NCBI RefSeq assembly: GCF_001544575.2
Contig: NZ_FCNY02000002.1
Span: forward strand, 186,001-250,000
Direction of reading: 5' to 3'
From: Caballeronia cordobensis
Lineage (GTDB): Bacteria; Pseudomonadota; Gammaproteobacteria; Burkholderiales; Burkholderiaceae
Length of the DNA: 64,000 nt
The position numbers and the translations under genes were made by a program. Below the pieces are notes generated by a model. The model did no database searches. It saw only the letters and a program-made list of their open reading frames with translations, and was not told where the DNA came from. Shown in pieces: positions 27,755 to 38,239 of this stretch; the stretch's first letter is position 1; every line of letters starts with the position of its first letter.

Positions 27755-29520
27755 ACGCGAATACCTTCACGCAGACGGCGATATTCATCGTCGTGCTGAT
27801 CGCGCTCGCGCTTCCGCTCGGGCGCTACATGGCGAACGTGTTCGAGGGCACGTCCGTCGTCGTGCGCAGAATCGGGCGGCCTGTCGAGTCCGTGTTCTAT
27901 CGCCTCGCGGGCGTCGATCCCGAGTCGGAGATGTCGTGGAAGCAGTACGCGCTCGCCGTGCTGCTCTTCAACGCGTTGGGCGCGCTCGTGCTGTACGCGA
28001 TCCTGCGCCTGCAAGGCATGTTGCCGCTCAACCCGCAGGGCATGAGCGGCATGACGCCCGACGCCGCGTTCAACACCGCCGTCAGCTTCGTTGCCAACAC
28101 GAACTGGCAGGACTACGGCGGCGAAAGCACGCTCGGCTATCTCGCGCAGATGCTCGGCCTCACGGTGCAGAACTTTCTGTCGGCGGCGACGGGCATCGCC
28201 GTGGTGATCGCGCTGATACGCGGCTTCAAGCGCCATAGCGCGCAGACCATCGGCAATTTCTGGGTCGATCTCATACGCTCGACGCTCTACGTGCTCATGC
28301 CGCTCGCGGTCGTGTTCGCGCTCGTGTTCGTCAGCCAGGGCGTGATCCAGAACTTCAAGGCATATGAAGACGTGCCGACGCTCGAAGTCACGCAATACAA
28401 AACGCAAACCCAGACGCAAACGGAAACCGTCAAGGTCGATAAACAGACGCTGCCGATGGGCCCGGTCGCATCGCAGGAGTCGATCAAGATGCTCGGCACC
28501 AATGGCGGCGGCTTCTTCAACGCGAACTCGGCGCATCCGTTCGAGAACCCGACGCCGTTTTCCAACTTCATGCAGATGCTCGCCATCCTGATCATTCCGG
28601 CGGGGCTGTGCATGACCTTCGGGCGCATGGTCGGCGACCGGCGTCAGGGCTATGCCGTCCTCGCGGCGATGACCATCGCGCTCACGGTCGCGTGCGTCGC
28701 CGAGATCTCGGCGGAACAGGCGGGCAATCCGCTCTTCGCGTCGCTTCATGTCGATACGCACGCGTCCGCGCTGCAGGCGGGCGGCAACATGGAAGGCAAG
28801 GAAACGCGCCTCGGCATCGCGCAATCGGGCATCTTCACCGTGGTGACGACGGCGGCATCCTGCGGCGCGGTCGCCGATATGCACGACTCGCTGACACCGC
28901 TCGGCGGCCTCGTCCCGATGCTGCTGATCCAGCTCGGCGAAGTGATTTTCGGCGGCGTCGGCTCCGGTCTCTACGGCATGCTCGCGTTCGCACTGCTGGC
29001 GGTGTTCGTCGCCGGGCTGATGATCGGGCGCACGCCCGAATACATCGGCAAGAAGATCGAAGCGTTCGACATGAAGATGGTGTCCATCGTCATCCTGCTC
29101 ACGCCACTGCTGGTGCTCGTGGGGACGTCCATCGCCGTGCTCACGGAAGCGGGCAAGGCGGGTATCGCGAATCCGGGCGCGCACGGTTTCTCCGAAATCC
29201 TCTACGCCTTCAGCTCCGCCGCCAACAACAACGGCAGCGCGTTCGCGGGGCTCTCGGTGAATACGCCGTTCTACAACTCGATGCTCGCCATCGCGATGTG
29301 GTTCGGGCGCTTCGGCACCATCGTGCCGATTCTCGCGATCGCGGGTTCGCTCGCCGCGAAAAAGCGCCTCGCCGTGAATGCGGGCACGTTGCCGACCCAC
29401 GGTCCGCTCTTCGTGGTGCTGCTGCTCGGCACGCTCCTGCTCGTCGGCGCGCTGACGTATGTACCTGCGCTCGCGCTCGGCCCGATCGTCGAGCATCTCA
29501 CCATGATCGCAGGCCACTGA
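27751..29520 (+). CDS. kdpA: K+-transporting ATPase subunit KdpA
   Basis: A 589-residue membrane protein, the K+ channel-like subunit of the Kdp ATPase. About ten hydrophobic segments carry the selectivity-filter loops: [16 protein letters not shown] near residue 111, [20 protein letters not shown] near 250, [15 protein letters not shown] near 370 and [11 protein letters not shown] near 490. An insertion with repeated QTQTQT (about 210-225) lies in a periplasmic loop. It starts inside the kdpF stop codon and is followed 14 bases later by kdpB. Confidence 0.97.
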   Translation: MNANTFTQTAIFIVVLIALALPLGRYMANVFEGTSVVVRRIGRPVESVFYRLAGVDPESEMSWKQYALAVLLFNALGALVLYAILRLQGMLPLNPQGMSGMTPDAAFNTAVSFVANTNWQDYGGESTLGYLAQMLGLTVQNFLSAATGIAVVIALIRGFKRHSAQTIGNFWVDLIRSTLYVLMPLAVVFALVFVSQGVIQNFKAYEDVPTLEVTQYKTQTQTQTETVKVDKQTLPMGPVASQESIKMLGTNGGGFFNANSAHPFENPTPFSNFMQMLAILIIPAGLCMTFGRMVGDRRQGYAVLAAMTIALTVACVAEISAEQAGNPLFASLHVDTHASALQAGGNMEGKETRLGIAQSGIFTVVTTAASCGAVADMHDSLTPLGGLVPMLLIQLGEVIFGGVGSGLYGMLAFALLAVFVAGLMIGRTPEYIGKKIEAFDMKMVSIVILLTPLLVLVGTSIAVLTEAGKAGIANPGAHGFSEILYAFSSAANNNGSAFAGLSVNTPFYNSMLAIAMWFGRFGTIVPILAIAGSLAAKKRLAVNAGTLPTHGPLFVVLLLGTLLLVGALTYVPALALGPIVEHLTMIAGH

Positions 29521-29534
29521 ACTTCGAGGACAGC

Positions 29535-31667
29535 ATGACCCAACTGAATCAAACGCCGCCGCTGCATCGTCCGGAGAATCTCGGGCAGGCGCGCACGGCG
29601 GCACGCTCGATGTTCGATCCGTCGCTGCTCAGGCCCGCGATCGCCGATGCGTTCAAGAAGCTCGCGCCGCGCACGCAGTTGCGCAATCCGGTGATGTTCT
29701 GCGTCTACGTCGGCAGCATTCTGACGACGGTGCTCTGGATCGCCGCGCTCGCCGGGGACGCCGAAGCGCCCGCGGGCTTCATCCTCGCGATCGCGCTGTG
29801 GTTGTGGTTCACCGTGCTCTTCGCGAACTTCGCCGAGGCGCTCGCGGAAGGGCGTTCGAAGGCGCAGGCCGCGTCGCTGCGGCAGGCGAAGCACAACGTG
29901 ATGGCGAAGAAGCTCAACGAGCCGCATCCGAAATCGCCGATCCGCATCACGACCTCGACGGATCTCGTGAAAGGCGATGTGGTGCTGGTCGAAGCGGGCG
30001 ATGTCATTCCCGCCGACGGCGACGTGATCGAAGGCGTCGCGTCCGTCGACGAATCCGCGATCACGGGCGAGTCCGCGCCGGTGATCCGCGAGTCGGGCGG
30101 CGACTTCTCGTCGGTCACGGGCGGCACGCGCGTGCTGTCGGACTGGATCGTGGTGCGTGTGTCGGTGAATCCCGGCGAGGCGTTTCTCGATCGCATGATC
30201 GCGATGGTCGAAGGCGCGAAGCGTCAGAAGACGCCGAACGAAATCGCGCTGACGATCCTGCTCGTCGCGCTGACGCTCGTGCTGCTGTTCGCCACGGCCA
30301 CGCTGCTGCCGTTCTCGATGTTTGCCGTGGACGCGGCGAAGCAGGGCCATGTCGTGACGATCACCGCGCTCGTCGCGCTGCTCGTATGTCTGATTCCGAC
30401 GACCATCGGCGGGCTGCTGTCCGCAATCGGCGTCGCGGGCATGAGCCGCATGTTGCAGGCGAACGTGATCGCAACCTCGGGCCGCGCCGTGGAAGCGGCC
30501 GGCGACGTCGACGTGCTGCTGCTCGACAAGACCGGCACCATCACGCTCGGGAATCGCCAGGCGTCGTCGTTCGTGCCGGCGCCGGGCATCGCCGAGCGCG
30601 ATCTCGCCGATGCGGCGCAACTCGCGTCGCTGGCCGACGAGACGCCGGAAGGCCGCAGTATCGTCGTGCTGGCGAAGCAGCGCTTCAACATCCGCGAGCG
30701 CGACCTGGGCCTGCTGCACGCGAACTTCCTCGCATTCTCGGCGCAGTCGCGCATGAGCGGCGTCGATCTGCCCAATCGCGAGATCCGCAAGGGTGCGGCC
30801 GAAGCGGTGAAGAAGTATGTCGAGGAACGCGGCGGGCGTTTTCCGCAGGACGTGCAGAGCGCCGTCGATGAGATCGCGCGTCGCGGCAGCACGCCGCTCG
30901 TGGTCGCGGAAAGCATCGAAGGCAGGACGCGCGCGCTCGGCGTGATCGAGCTGAAGGACATCGTGAAGGGCGGCATTCGCGAGCGTTTCGCGGAGTTGCG
31001 CAAGATGGGCATCAAGACGGTGATGGTGACGGGCGACAATCGCCTGACCGCGGCGGCGATCGCGGCGGAAGCGGGCGTCGACGACTTCCTCGCCGAAGCG
31101 ACGCCCGAGGCGAAGCTCTCGACGATCCGCGCGCATCAGGCCGAGGGGCGGCTGGTGGCGATGACGGGCGACGGCACCAACGATGCCCCCGCGCTCGCCC
31201 AGGCCGACGTTGCCGTGGCGATGAACACGGGCACGCAGGCCGCGAAGGAAGCGGGCAACATGGTCGATCTCGACTCGAACCCGACGAAGCTGATCGAGAT
31301 CGTCGAGATCGGCAAGCAGATGCTGATGACGCGCGGTTCGCTCACGACGTTTTCGATTGCTAACGATGTCGCGAAGTACTTCGCGATCATTCCGGCCGCG
31401 TTCGCGACGACTTATCCGCAATTGCGCGTGCTGGACGTGATGCATCTGGCGTCGCCTTCGTCGGCGATTTTGTCGGCGGTGATCTTCAATGCGCTGATCA
31501 TCGTGTTTCTGATTCCGCTCGCGCTGAAGGGCGTGAAGTATCGCGCGTTGGGCGCGGCGACGCTCTTGCGGCGCAATCTTCTGGTCTACGGCCTGGGCGG
31601 CATCGTGCTGCCGTTTCCGGTCATCAAGCTGATCGATATGGTGATCACCGCACTCGGATGGAGTTGA
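29535..31667 (+). CDS. kdpB: K+-transporting ATPase ATP-binding subunit KdpB
   Basis: A 710-residue P-type ATPase. The phosphorylation motif [12 protein letters not shown] contains Asp331. Other catalytic elements are [14 protein letters not shown] (actuator domain, near 180) and [10 protein letters not shown] and [21 protein letters not shown] (hinge). Seven membrane segments are arranged as in KdpB. It hydrolyses ATP to drive K+ uptake through KdpA. The length is close to the usual 680-700 residues, with a slightly longer N-terminus. KdpC starts 4 bases after its stop. Confidence 0.97.
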   Translation: MTQLNQTPPLHRPENLGQARTAARSMFDPSLLRPAIADAFKKLAPRTQLRNPVMFCVYVGSILTTVLWIAALAGDAEAPAGFILAIALWLWFTVLFANFAEALAEGRSKAQAASLRQAKHNVMAKKLNEPHPKSPIRITTSTDLVKGDVVLVEAGDVIPADGDVIEGVASVDESAITGESAPVIRESGGDFSSVTGGTRVLSDWIVVRVSVNPGEAFLDRMIAMVEGAKRQKTPNEIALTILLVALTLVLLFATATLLPFSMFAVDAAKQGHVVTITALVALLVCLIPTTIGGLLSAIGVAGMSRMLQANVIATSGRAVEAAGDVDVLLLDKTGTITLGNRQASSFVPAPGIAERDLADAAQLASLADETPEGRSIVVLAKQRFNIRERDLGLLHANFLAFSAQSRMSGVDLPNREIRKGAAEAVKKYVEERGGRFPQDVQSAVDEIARRGSTPLVVAESIEGRTRALGVIELKDIVKGGIRERFAELRKMGIKTVMVTGDNRLTAAAIAAEAGVDDFLAEATPEAKLSTIRAHQAEGRLVAMTGDGTNDAPALAQADVAVAMNTGTQAAKEAGNMVDLDSNPTKLIEIVEIGKQMLMTRGSLTTFSIANDVAKYFAIIPAAFATTYPQLRVLDVMHLASPSSAILSAVIFNALIIVFLIPLALKGVKYRALGAATLLRRNLLVYGLGGIVLPFPVIKLIDMVITALGWS

Positions 31668-31671
31668 AATC

Positions 31672-32256
31672 ATGAAGAACATCTTGCGTCCCGTTATTGT
31701 GATGTTCGTCGCGCTGACGATCGTTACGGGGCTCGTTTATCCGGCGATCGTGACGGCGGTCGGGCAGGCGGCGTTTCATCGCGAGGCGAACGGCAGTCTG
31801 ATCGAGCGCGATGGGAAGGTGGTCGGCTCGGAACTGATCGGGCAGCAGTTCGATGCGCCTCGGTATTTCTGGGGGCGTTTGTCGGCGACGACGCCGAATC
31901 CTTATAACGCTGGCGGGTCCAGCGGCTCGAATCTCGGGCCGACGAATGGGGCGCTGGCTGACGAGGTCAAGGGGAGGATTGCTGCTTTGGGTGCTTCTGG
32001 TGCCTCCGGCGCTTCCGGCGCTGTGCCGGTTGATCTTGTGACTTCTTCTGGTAGCGGGCTCGATCCGGAGATCAGTCCGGCGGCGGCGGCGTATCAGGTT
32101 GAACGCGTTGCGCGGGAGAGAGGGATGGCCGCTGCGCAGGTCGAAGCGCTTGTCGCTGGGGCTACTATGGGGCGGCAGTTTGGAGTGTTCGGGGAGCCGC
32201 GGGTGAATGTGCTTAAATTGAATCTTGCGTTGGATGCCGCTGGGGCGGCGAAGTAG
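31672..32256 (+). CDS. kdpC: K+-transporting ATPase subunit KdpC
   Basis: A 194-residue protein with one N-terminal membrane segment (about 7-29) and a periplasmic domain. Typical features are [40 protein letters not shown], and the [14 protein letters not shown] motif. A Gly-Ala-Ser repeat, [11 protein letters not shown], extends a loop at about residues 105-117 and is not typical of the family. KdpC is required for complex assembly and high affinity. Beyond the stop there is an eight-T run and then the inverted-repeat element that separates it from kdpD. Confidence 0.95.
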   Translation: MKNILRPVIVMFVALTIVTGLVYPAIVTAVGQAAFHREANGSLIERDGKVVGSELIGQQFDAPRYFWGRLSATTPNPYNAGGSSGSNLGPTNGALADEVKGRIAALGASGASGASGAVPVDLVTSSGSGLDPEISPAAAAYQVERVARERGMAAAQVEALVAGATMGRQFGVFGEPRVNVLKLNLALDAAGAAK

Positions 32257-32265
32257 TTTTTTTTG

Positions 32266-32857
32266 GCCGGATCCCGTTTTCGTGTTGGTTTATTAGCATT
32301 GCCCCTGTGCGGGGCGGCACCTACTTTCTTTGCTGCTGCAAAGAAAGTAGGCAAAGAAAGCAGCTTCGTCACCGCCCGCGGTCACACGCAGTTTGGCCAC
32401 TTTTCTCCTCCGAGGCGGCACTCGCCTAAGTGTCGCCGTCGAAGGACCTACCGGGCTTGGATCGCGCACGGTCTGACAAGCCATGACTTTGAGGGCGCTG
32501 GTTCAGCACGAAATAGCTTCGGCACAGCGCTACGCGCTGCCGCCGGGTATGCAAGGGAAACCGCCGCATACCTGATTGACCCGTCGGCCGCGAAGCGGGC
32601 CGGAGCTTGAAATGGCTGTACCAGTTTGTTGTGTGGTGCGATGTGGCGGACCGTGCGCGATCCAAGCCCGATTGGTCTTGTGAGGGCACTCTTTAGGCGA
32701 GGGCCGTTCCCGGAGGAGAAAAATGGCCAACGTGCGTGTGACCGCGGGCGGTGAGAAAGCTGCTTTCTTTGGTGACTTTCTTTGCAGCAGCAAAGAAAGT
32801 TACCCCCGCCCCGGGGAGGGGCAGTGCTAATAAACCAACAACAAACCGGGATCCGGC
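32266..32857. repeat. 592-bp inverted-repeat-bounded intergenic element
   Basis: The outer ends are perfect inverted copies: GCCGGATCCCG at 32266-32276 and CGGGATCCGGC at 32847-32857. The inversion continues inward, imperfectly, for about 200 bases on each side. It includes GGTTTATTAGCA/TGCTAATAAACC, a run with CTTTCTTTGCTGCTGCAAAGAAAG, CACCGCCCGCGGTCACACG/CGTGTGACCGCGGGCGGTG, and GGGCTTGGATCGCGCACGG in opposite orientations. Within each arm lies a further short hairpin. A unique centre of about 170 bases has no gene. The conceptual translation FFAAAKKV seen in the arms is a composition artefact I associate with a repeat common in Burkholderiaceae. It looks like a non-autonomous, MITE-like element. 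Confidence 0.75.
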
Positions 32858-32902
32858 AAATAGCCGAAGCAAAACGAACCTCCAAAGCGCCAGCAAGAAC
32901 CC

Positions 32903-35680
32903 ATGCCCCGCCCAACCCCCGACGAACTCCTCGACAAACTCCATCGAGAGGAAGAAAAACGCCACCGCGGCACGCTGAAAGTCTTCTTTGGCGCATCAGC
33001 CGGCGTGGGCAAGACCTTCGCGATGTTGCAGGCTGCGCGCCGCCGCCGCGACGAGGGCGTGGACGTGGTCATAGGCATCGTCGAAACCCATGGCCGGAAG
33101 GAAACCCTCGCGCTCCTGGAAGGACTGGAAACACTGCCCCCCGCGCGCATCGAATACAAGCACCGCGTCATCACAGAATTCGATCTCGACGCCGCGCTGC
33201 AAAGAAAACCGCAACTGATCCTCGTCGACGAACTCGCGCATTCGAACGTGCAAGGCTCGCGTCACCTGAAGCGCTGGCAGGACGTGCAAGAACTGCTCGA
33301 TGCGAACATCGACGTCTATACGACCGTCAACGTCCAGCACCTCGAAAGCCTCAACGATATCGTCGGCCGCATCACGGGCATTCGCGTCTGGGAAACCGTG
33401 CCCGACCGCGTCTTCGATCTCGCCGATGAAGTCACGCTCGTCGATCTGCCGCCCGAGGAACTGCTCGACCGCCTGCGCGAAGGGAAGGTCTATCTGCCGC
33501 AGCAGGCCGAACACGCCGTGCGCAACTTCTTTCGCAAAGGCAATCTCATCGCGCTGCGCGAACTGGCGTTGCGGCGCACCGCGGACCGCGTCGATGCGCA
33601 AATGCGCGAGTACCGCGCCGATCAGTCGATCGAACGCATCTGGCGCGCGCGCGAACGGCTGATCGCCTGCATCGGCCCCGGCCCGGAAAGCGCCACGCTC
33701 GTGCGCGCGGCCGCGCGGCTCGCCGCGGCGCTCAAGGCGGACTGGCTCGCGGTCTACGTCGAAACGCCGAAGCTGCAACGCCTCTCCGACGACATCAGAA
33801 AACGCACGCTCGATGCGCTCAAACTCGCCTCCGAACTCGGCGCGGAAACCGTGACGCTCGATGGCGCCGATGCCGCCGCGACGCTCATCGACTATGCGCA
33901 CATGCGCAACGTGTCGAAGCTCGTGGCGGGCGCATCGGGCAGGGCGGGGTGGCGGCGGCGCTTCGAGCGGACGGTGAGCGAGCGCATCATCGGCCAAGGC
34001 TCGGATATCGACGTGACGCTCGTCTCGACCGGCACGCGCGATGCGGATCGCCGCACGCTCGCCGAGGCTTTCGGCACCTGGCGCGACGGCGCGCATTCGT
34101 CGCCGCGCGCGTATGGCTATGCGCTGGCGATCGGCGCGGGCATCACGCTCGTCGCGCAAGGGCTCGCCGCGCGCCAGATCGCGATCACGAATCTCGTGAT
34201 GCTCTATCTGCTCGGCGTGATCTTCGCGGCGGTGAAGCTCGGGCGCGGACCGGGCGTGATGCTGTCGTTTCTGTCGGTCGCGGCGTTCGATTTCTTCTTC
34301 GTCGCGCCCGAGCTTTCGTTCTCCGTGACGGACACGCAATATCTGCTCACCTTCGTCGTGATGCTGCTCACCTCGCTCACGATCAGCCATCTCACGTCGA
34401 GCCTGCGGCGCGAGGCGCGCATCGCGTCGCAGCGCGAGCGCCGCACCGGCGCCATGTACGCGATGACCAAAGAGCTCGCCGCCGCGCTGATGACCGAGCA
34501 GATCATCGAGATCGGCACGCGGCATGTCGCCGAAGTGTTTCAGTCTAAAGTCGCGATCCTTTTGCCCGACGCCGCCGACAAGGTCAGGCAGAAAGTCGGC
34601 GAGCCCAATCCCGATGTGACGCTCGACGCCGCGTGCCTCGATCTCGACATCGCGCAATGGGTCTACGATCAGCAAAAGCCGGCGGGACGCGGCACGGACA
34701 CCCTGCCCGCGAGCCAGGCGCTCTATCTGCCGCTCAAGGCGCCGATGCGCACACGCGGCGTGCTCGCGCTTTCGACCGGGCGCGAAGCCGAGCTTGCGGT
34801 GCCCGAGCAGCGCCGCATGATCGAGACGTTCGCGTCGCAGATCGCGCTCGCGCTCGAACGCGTGCATTACGTCGAGATCGCACAGGACGCGCTCGTCAAC
34901 ATGGAATCGGAGCGGCTGCGCAATTCGCTGCTGTCGGCGATTTCGCACGATCTGCGCACGCCGCTCACGTCGATCGTCGGCTTCGCGTCGGTGCTCGAAG
35001 AACAGGCGCGCGAAGCGGGCGGCGGCGCGCATGCGTCGCAGGAACTCGTGCACGCGATTCACGAGGAAGCGCTGCGCATGAGCGGGCTCGTCGTCAATCT
35101 GCTCGACATGGCGCGGCTGCAAGCCGGCGCGATCCGCCTGAACCGGCAGTGGTCGATGCTGGAGGAAACCGTCGGCGCGGCGCTCGCCACGTCGCGGCGC
35201 GTGCTCGCGGGGCGCGCGGTGCAGGCGCATGTGCCGGCGAACTTGCCGCTGCTGCGGCTCGACGCCGTGCTGATGGAGCGCCTCTTCGCGAACCTGCTGG
35301 AGAACGCCGCGAAGTACACGCCGCCGGGCACGCCGATCCGTATCGGCGCGGCGCTGGAACATGAGGGCGATGCGCGCTTCGTGCGCGTGTGCATCGACGA
35401 CGAAGGGCCGGGTTTGCCGTCCGGCATGCAGCATCGTCTCTTCGACAAATTCACGCGCGGCGAGAAAGAATCGGCGCAACCGGGCATCGGGCTCGGTCTC
35501 GCGATCTGCCGTGCGATCGTCGAGGCGCATGGCGGGCAGATCGGCGCGGAAAATCGCGCGGACGCGAACGGGCGCATCGAAGGCGCGCGCTTCTGGTTCA
35601 CGCTGCCCGCGAACGATGCCGCGCCGGAAGACGTGCCGCCCGACGAAGATGTCGAATCGAAGTCGGCAGGCGATGTCTGA
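32903..35680 (+). CDS. kdpD: Osmosensitive K+ channel sensor histidine kinase KdpD
   Basis: A 925-residue membrane kinase. The N-terminal KdpD domain carries Walker A FFGASAGVGKTFAML (about 27-41), followed by ILVDELAHSNVQGSRHLKRW. A USP-like domain lies at about 250-370. Four membrane segments (about 410-500) include LVMLYLLGVIFAAVKLGRG. A GAF-like region precedes the H-box LLSAISHDLRTPLTSIVG with His682, and ATP-binding motifs NLLENAAKYTPPGTP and GIGLGLAICRAIVEAHGG. KdpD phosphorylates KdpE when K+ is limiting. It is separated from kdpC by a repeat element, and no kdpE follows. Confidence 0.96.
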   Translation: MPRPTPDELLDKLHREEEKRHRGTLKVFFGASAGVGKTFAMLQAARRRRDEGVDVVIGIVETHGRKETLALLEGLETLPPARIEYKHRVITEFDLDAALQRKPQLILVDELAHSNVQGSRHLKRWQDVQELLDANIDVYTTVNVQHLESLNDIVGRITGIRVWETVPDRVFDLADEVTLVDLPPEELLDRLREGKVYLPQQAEHAVRNFFRKGNLIALRELALRRTADRVDAQMREYRADQSIERIWRARERLIACIGPGPESATLVRAAARLAAALKADWLAVYVETPKLQRLSDDIRKRTLDALKLASELGAETVTLDGADAAATLIDYAHMRNVSKLVAGASGRAGWRRRFERTVSERIIGQGSDIDVTLVSTGTRDADRRTLAEAFGTWRDGAHSSPRAYGYALAIGAGITLVAQGLAARQIAITNLVMLYLLGVIFAAVKLGRGPGVMLSFLSVAAFDFFFVAPELSFSVTDTQYLLTFVVMLLTSLTISHLTSSLRREARIASQRERRTGAMYAMTKELAAALMTEQIIEIGTRHVAEVFQSKVAILLPDAADKVRQKVGEPNPDVTLDAACLDLDIAQWVYDQQKPAGRGTDTLPASQALYLPLKAPMRTRGVLALSTGREAELAVPEQRRMIETFASQIALALERVHYVEIAQDALVNMESERLRNSLLSAISHDLRTPLTSIVGFASVLEEQAREAGGGAHASQELVHAIHEEALRMSGLVVNLLDMARLQAGAIRLNRQWSMLEETVGAALATSRRVLAGRAVQAHVPANLPLLRLDAVLMERLFANLLENAAKYTPPGTPIRIGAALEHEGDARFVRVCIDDEGPGLPSGMQHRLFDKFTRGEKESAQPGIGLGLAICRAIVEAHGGQIGAENRADANGRIEGARFWFTLPANDAAPEDVPPDEDVESKSAGDV

Positions 35681-35761
35681 GCGGCGCCGGCCATCGGCTG
35701 TCCAACGCCGTTCGCCGCCGCGCCTTATGATGTCCGCTCACGAAAAAACCGCCCACGACCG

Positions 35762-36346
35762 ATGAGCCAACCCACCCTGAACGGACAGCGCGTGCAGCTT
35801 CGCCCGCTGCAACGCGAAGACCGCGCCGCCTTGCTCGATGCCGCCGCCGATGGCGAGCTCTGGAATCTGAGCGTGACGGTCGTGCCTAACGAAGACACGA
35901 TCGACCGATACATCGAGACGGCGCTGGCGGGCCGCGATGCGGGCACGGTGATGCCGTTCGCCGTCGTGCGGCTTCGGGATGGCAAGGTTGTCGGCAGCAC
36001 GCGCTACTGGAAGATCGACCGCGCGAACCGCAAGCTGGAGATCGGCCATACGTGGCTCGCGGCATCGACGCAGCGCACGGGCATCAACAGGGAAGCGAAA
36101 TATCTGCTGCTCGCGCACGCGTTCGAAGCGATGCAGTGCGTGCGCGTGCAGTTCACGACCGACGAGCGCAACGAGAAATCACGCGCGGCGATACTCGGCG
36201 TCGGCGCGACGCAGGAGGGCGTCGTGCGGCACGAGCGCATCATGCCCGATGGACGCAAACGCAACTCGGTGCGCTTTTCGATCATCGACGACGAATGGCC
36301 CGGCGTCAAAGCGATGCTGCTTGCGAAGCTCGATCGTCGAGCGTAG
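35762..36346 (+). CDS. GNAT family N-acetyltransferase (RimJ/RimL-like)
   Basis: A 194-residue single-domain acetyltransferase. It begins MSQPTLNGQRVQLRPLQRED, with WLAASTQRTGINREAKYLLL as the acetyl-CoA-binding region and RVQFTTDERNEKSRAAI in the RimJ/RimL pattern. The acceptor substrate is unknown: ribosomal protein N-termini or a small molecule are possible. It occupies the position where kdpE is found downstream of kdpD in many bacteria. Its 3' end overlaps the convergent LysR gene by 41 bases. Confidence 0.85.
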   Translation: MSQPTLNGQRVQLRPLQREDRAALLDAAADGELWNLSVTVVPNEDTIDRYIETALAGRDAGTVMPFAVVRLRDGKVVGSTRYWKIDRANRKLEIGHTWLAASTQRTGINREAKYLLLAHAFEAMQCVRVQFTTDERNEKSRAAILGVGATQEGVVRHERIMPDGRKRNSVRFSIIDDEWPGVKAMLLAKLDRRA

Positions 36347-37229
36347 CGCGCGCCTTCAGCGCTTTCACGCGCGCTTTCATGAAGGCGACGAAGCGCGCCG
36401 TGACCGTGCTCTCGCGCCCGGCGTGCCATGCGAGTCCGACGCGCCATCGCGCGGGCCGGTCGCGCAAGGTCAACACGCGGGCATCGCGCAGCAGATATTG
36501 CGCGCGCGAAGGCAGGAACGCCGCGCCCACGCCGCCCGCCACCGATGCCAGCACGGACTGGATGTCGTCCGCTTCCTGAATCACGCGCGGCGTGAAGCCG
36601 TGCTCCGCGCACCAGCGATCGATCTGCGCAGCCAGTCCCGGCCCGCGCGTGCGCGTCAGCGCGATGAATCCCGGCTCGTTCAGCTCGTTCAGATTCGCGG
36701 GCAGACGCGTGTGGCGCGTGTGCTCGGGCACGGCGAGCGCGAGCGTCTCGTCGAGCAGGGTGAAGCCCGAGAGCCCGGCGCTCGCGGGCATGCGCATGAA
36801 TCCGACATCGAGCTTGCCCGCGAGAATGCGATGCGTCTGCTCGTGCGACGAAAGATCGTGCAGCGTGATGCGCACACCCGGATTCAGCGCGCCGAATTCC
36901 GCGATGAGCTTCGGCACGTGCGTGAGCGTGGACAGGCACAAGCCGGCGCGCAGAAACCCGCGCGTGCCGCTGGCCGCTTCGCGCGCGCGGGCGAGCACGG
37001 TGTCCGCATCGCGCACGAGCGTTTGCGCATCGGCGATGAAGCCGTCGCCAAAGGCTGTCAGGTCCGCGCCGTGACGGCCGCGCTCGAACAGGCGCGCGCC
37101 GAGGCTCGCTTCCAGCGCGGCGATCTGCTTGCTGAGCGCGGGCTGGCTCAAATGCAAGGCTTCGGCGGCGCGGCCGAAATGACGCAGTTCGGCGATGGTG
37201 AGAAAGGCGCGCAGGAGCTTCAGTTCCAT
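36306..37229 (-). CDS. LysR-type transcriptional regulator
   Basis: A 307-residue regulator. The winged helix-turn-helix (1-65) reads MELKLLRAFLTIAELRHFGR, then LSQPALSKQIAALEASLGARL. The substrate-binding domain follows (about 90-290). An upstream in-frame start six residues earlier is less typical of the family. LysR members usually control an adjacent divergent gene. Here the nitrilase-like gene starts 55-110 bases away in the opposite direction, and codA follows that, so regulation of that pair is a reasonable inference. The 3' end overlaps the GNAT gene. Confidence 0.9.
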   Translation of the reverse strand: MELKLLRAFLTIAELRHFGRAAEALHLSQPALSKQIAALEASLGARLFERGRHGADLTAFGDGFIADAQTLVRDADTVLARAREAASGTRGFLRAGLCLSTLTHVPKLIAEFGALNPGVRITLHDLSSHEQTHRILAGKLDVGFMRMPASAGLSGFTLLDETLALAVPEHTRHTRLPANLNELNEPGFIALTRTRGPGLAAQIDRWCAEHGFTPRVIQEADDIQSVLASVAGGVGAAFLPSRAQYLLRDARVLTLRDRPARWRVGLAWHAGRESTVTARFVAFMKARVKALKARATLDDRASQAASL

Positions 37230-37335
37230 GGTCTTCGATTCCAGCAAGTAATCGAATCGATCGAAACATTCATTTTACTAATCGATGCGCGAGCGGTTCA
37301 ATAAGGCCGTCTACTCGTTTTTGCCGGAGGCTCGC

Positions 37336-38163
37336 TTGGAAGTCCGCCTGGAAGCCGCATCGTTTCGCATCGCCGTGATCGGGCTCGAATCCGACGATCG
37401 CACTTTCATGGCCGCAAAGCTCGCCGATGCCGCGCGGCAGGGCGTGCAACTCGCCGTCTTCCCGCCCGCCGCGCTGGATGACGCGCACGCCGAATCGTTC
37501 GATGACCTCGTGGCCCGGATCAGCGCCGCCGTCGATGCGACCGGCGTCGCGGCGGGCATCGGCTGGATCGAGCGCACGGAAGACGGCCGCCTTTACGATA
37601 GCTACGCCCTGTGCTTTCCGGGCGGCGCGCGTGTGCGGCATCGCAAGCTGCATGCGACGCGACGGGGCCTTCACGGCGGCAACGGCTTCACGGTGTTCGA
37701 CGCGCCGTTCGGCATGCGCATTGGCGTGCTGATCGGCGAGGACAACGATGTCGTCGAGAACGTGCGGATGACGGCGCTGATGGGCGCGACGCTGCTCATC
37801 GCGCCGGTGCGCGGCGAGCGGCCGCATCGCGCGACGCTCGCCGCACGCGCCGCCGACAACGGCATGTATATCGCCTATGGCCACGCATCGGGCGAGCAAG
37901 CGCTGATCGTCGGTCCCGATGGCCGCGTGCTCGCGCGTCATGCCGCCGCGAGCGATGGCCTGATCGTCGCGCGCGTGTCGCCTTCGCTGGCGGCGGCGAG
38001 CAGCGGACGGCGGGCGCTGGCCGCGCGCCGGCCCGAACTGTACGCGCCGCTCGCGCATCGGGGCAACGCGTATCCGATTGCGATCGAAACCGAGCGCGCG
38101 TCGCCGCGCGGCGCGCTGCCGCTCAGCTTCGCGATCGTCGGCCGGAATCGCGTGATGCGCTGA
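37336..38163 (+). CDS. Nitrilase-fold protein lacking catalytic residues
   Basis: A carbon-nitrogen hydrolase superfamily protein of about 275 residues. The fold is recognisable from FRIAVIGLESDD, RHRKLHATRRG, MRIGVLIGEDNDVVENVRMT, LMGATLLIAPV and ARAADNGMYIAYGH. The superfamily triad is Glu-Lys-Cys. Lys survives in RHRKLHA, but the first motif reads AVFPPAALDD, where Glu is replaced by Pro. The nucleophile motif reads LIGEDND, with Gly where Cys belongs. It is therefore probably catalytically dead, or uses other chemistry. TTG 37336 follows GGAGG by five bases. An ATG at 37285 would add 17 residues. It precedes codA. Confidence 0.75.
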   Translation: MEVRLEAASFRIAVIGLESDDRTFMAAKLADAARQGVQLAVFPPAALDDAHAESFDDLVARISAAVDATGVAAGIGWIERTEDGRLYDSYALCFPGGARVRHRKLHATRRGLHGGNGFTVFDAPFGMRIGVLIGEDNDVVENVRMTALMGATLLIAPVRGERPHRATLAARAADNGMYIAYGHASGEQALIVGPDGRVLARHAAASDGLIVARVSPSLAAASSGRRALAARRPELYAPLAHRGNAYPIAIETERASPRGALPLSFAIVGRNRVMR

Positions 38164-38239
38164 TGCGTTAAAGCGTGCGCGCACGGCATTTCTGTCCCGA
38201 TACAATCGAGCGACACAGTACGGGACGGAGGCTTCGCAC

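Noticed and set aside
32263-33000. Several small frames translating to FFAAAKKV-like peptides between kdpC and kdpD
   Set aside because: They are read from both arms of the inverted-repeat element, have no ribosome sites and carry no domain. They are translations of the repeat, not genes.
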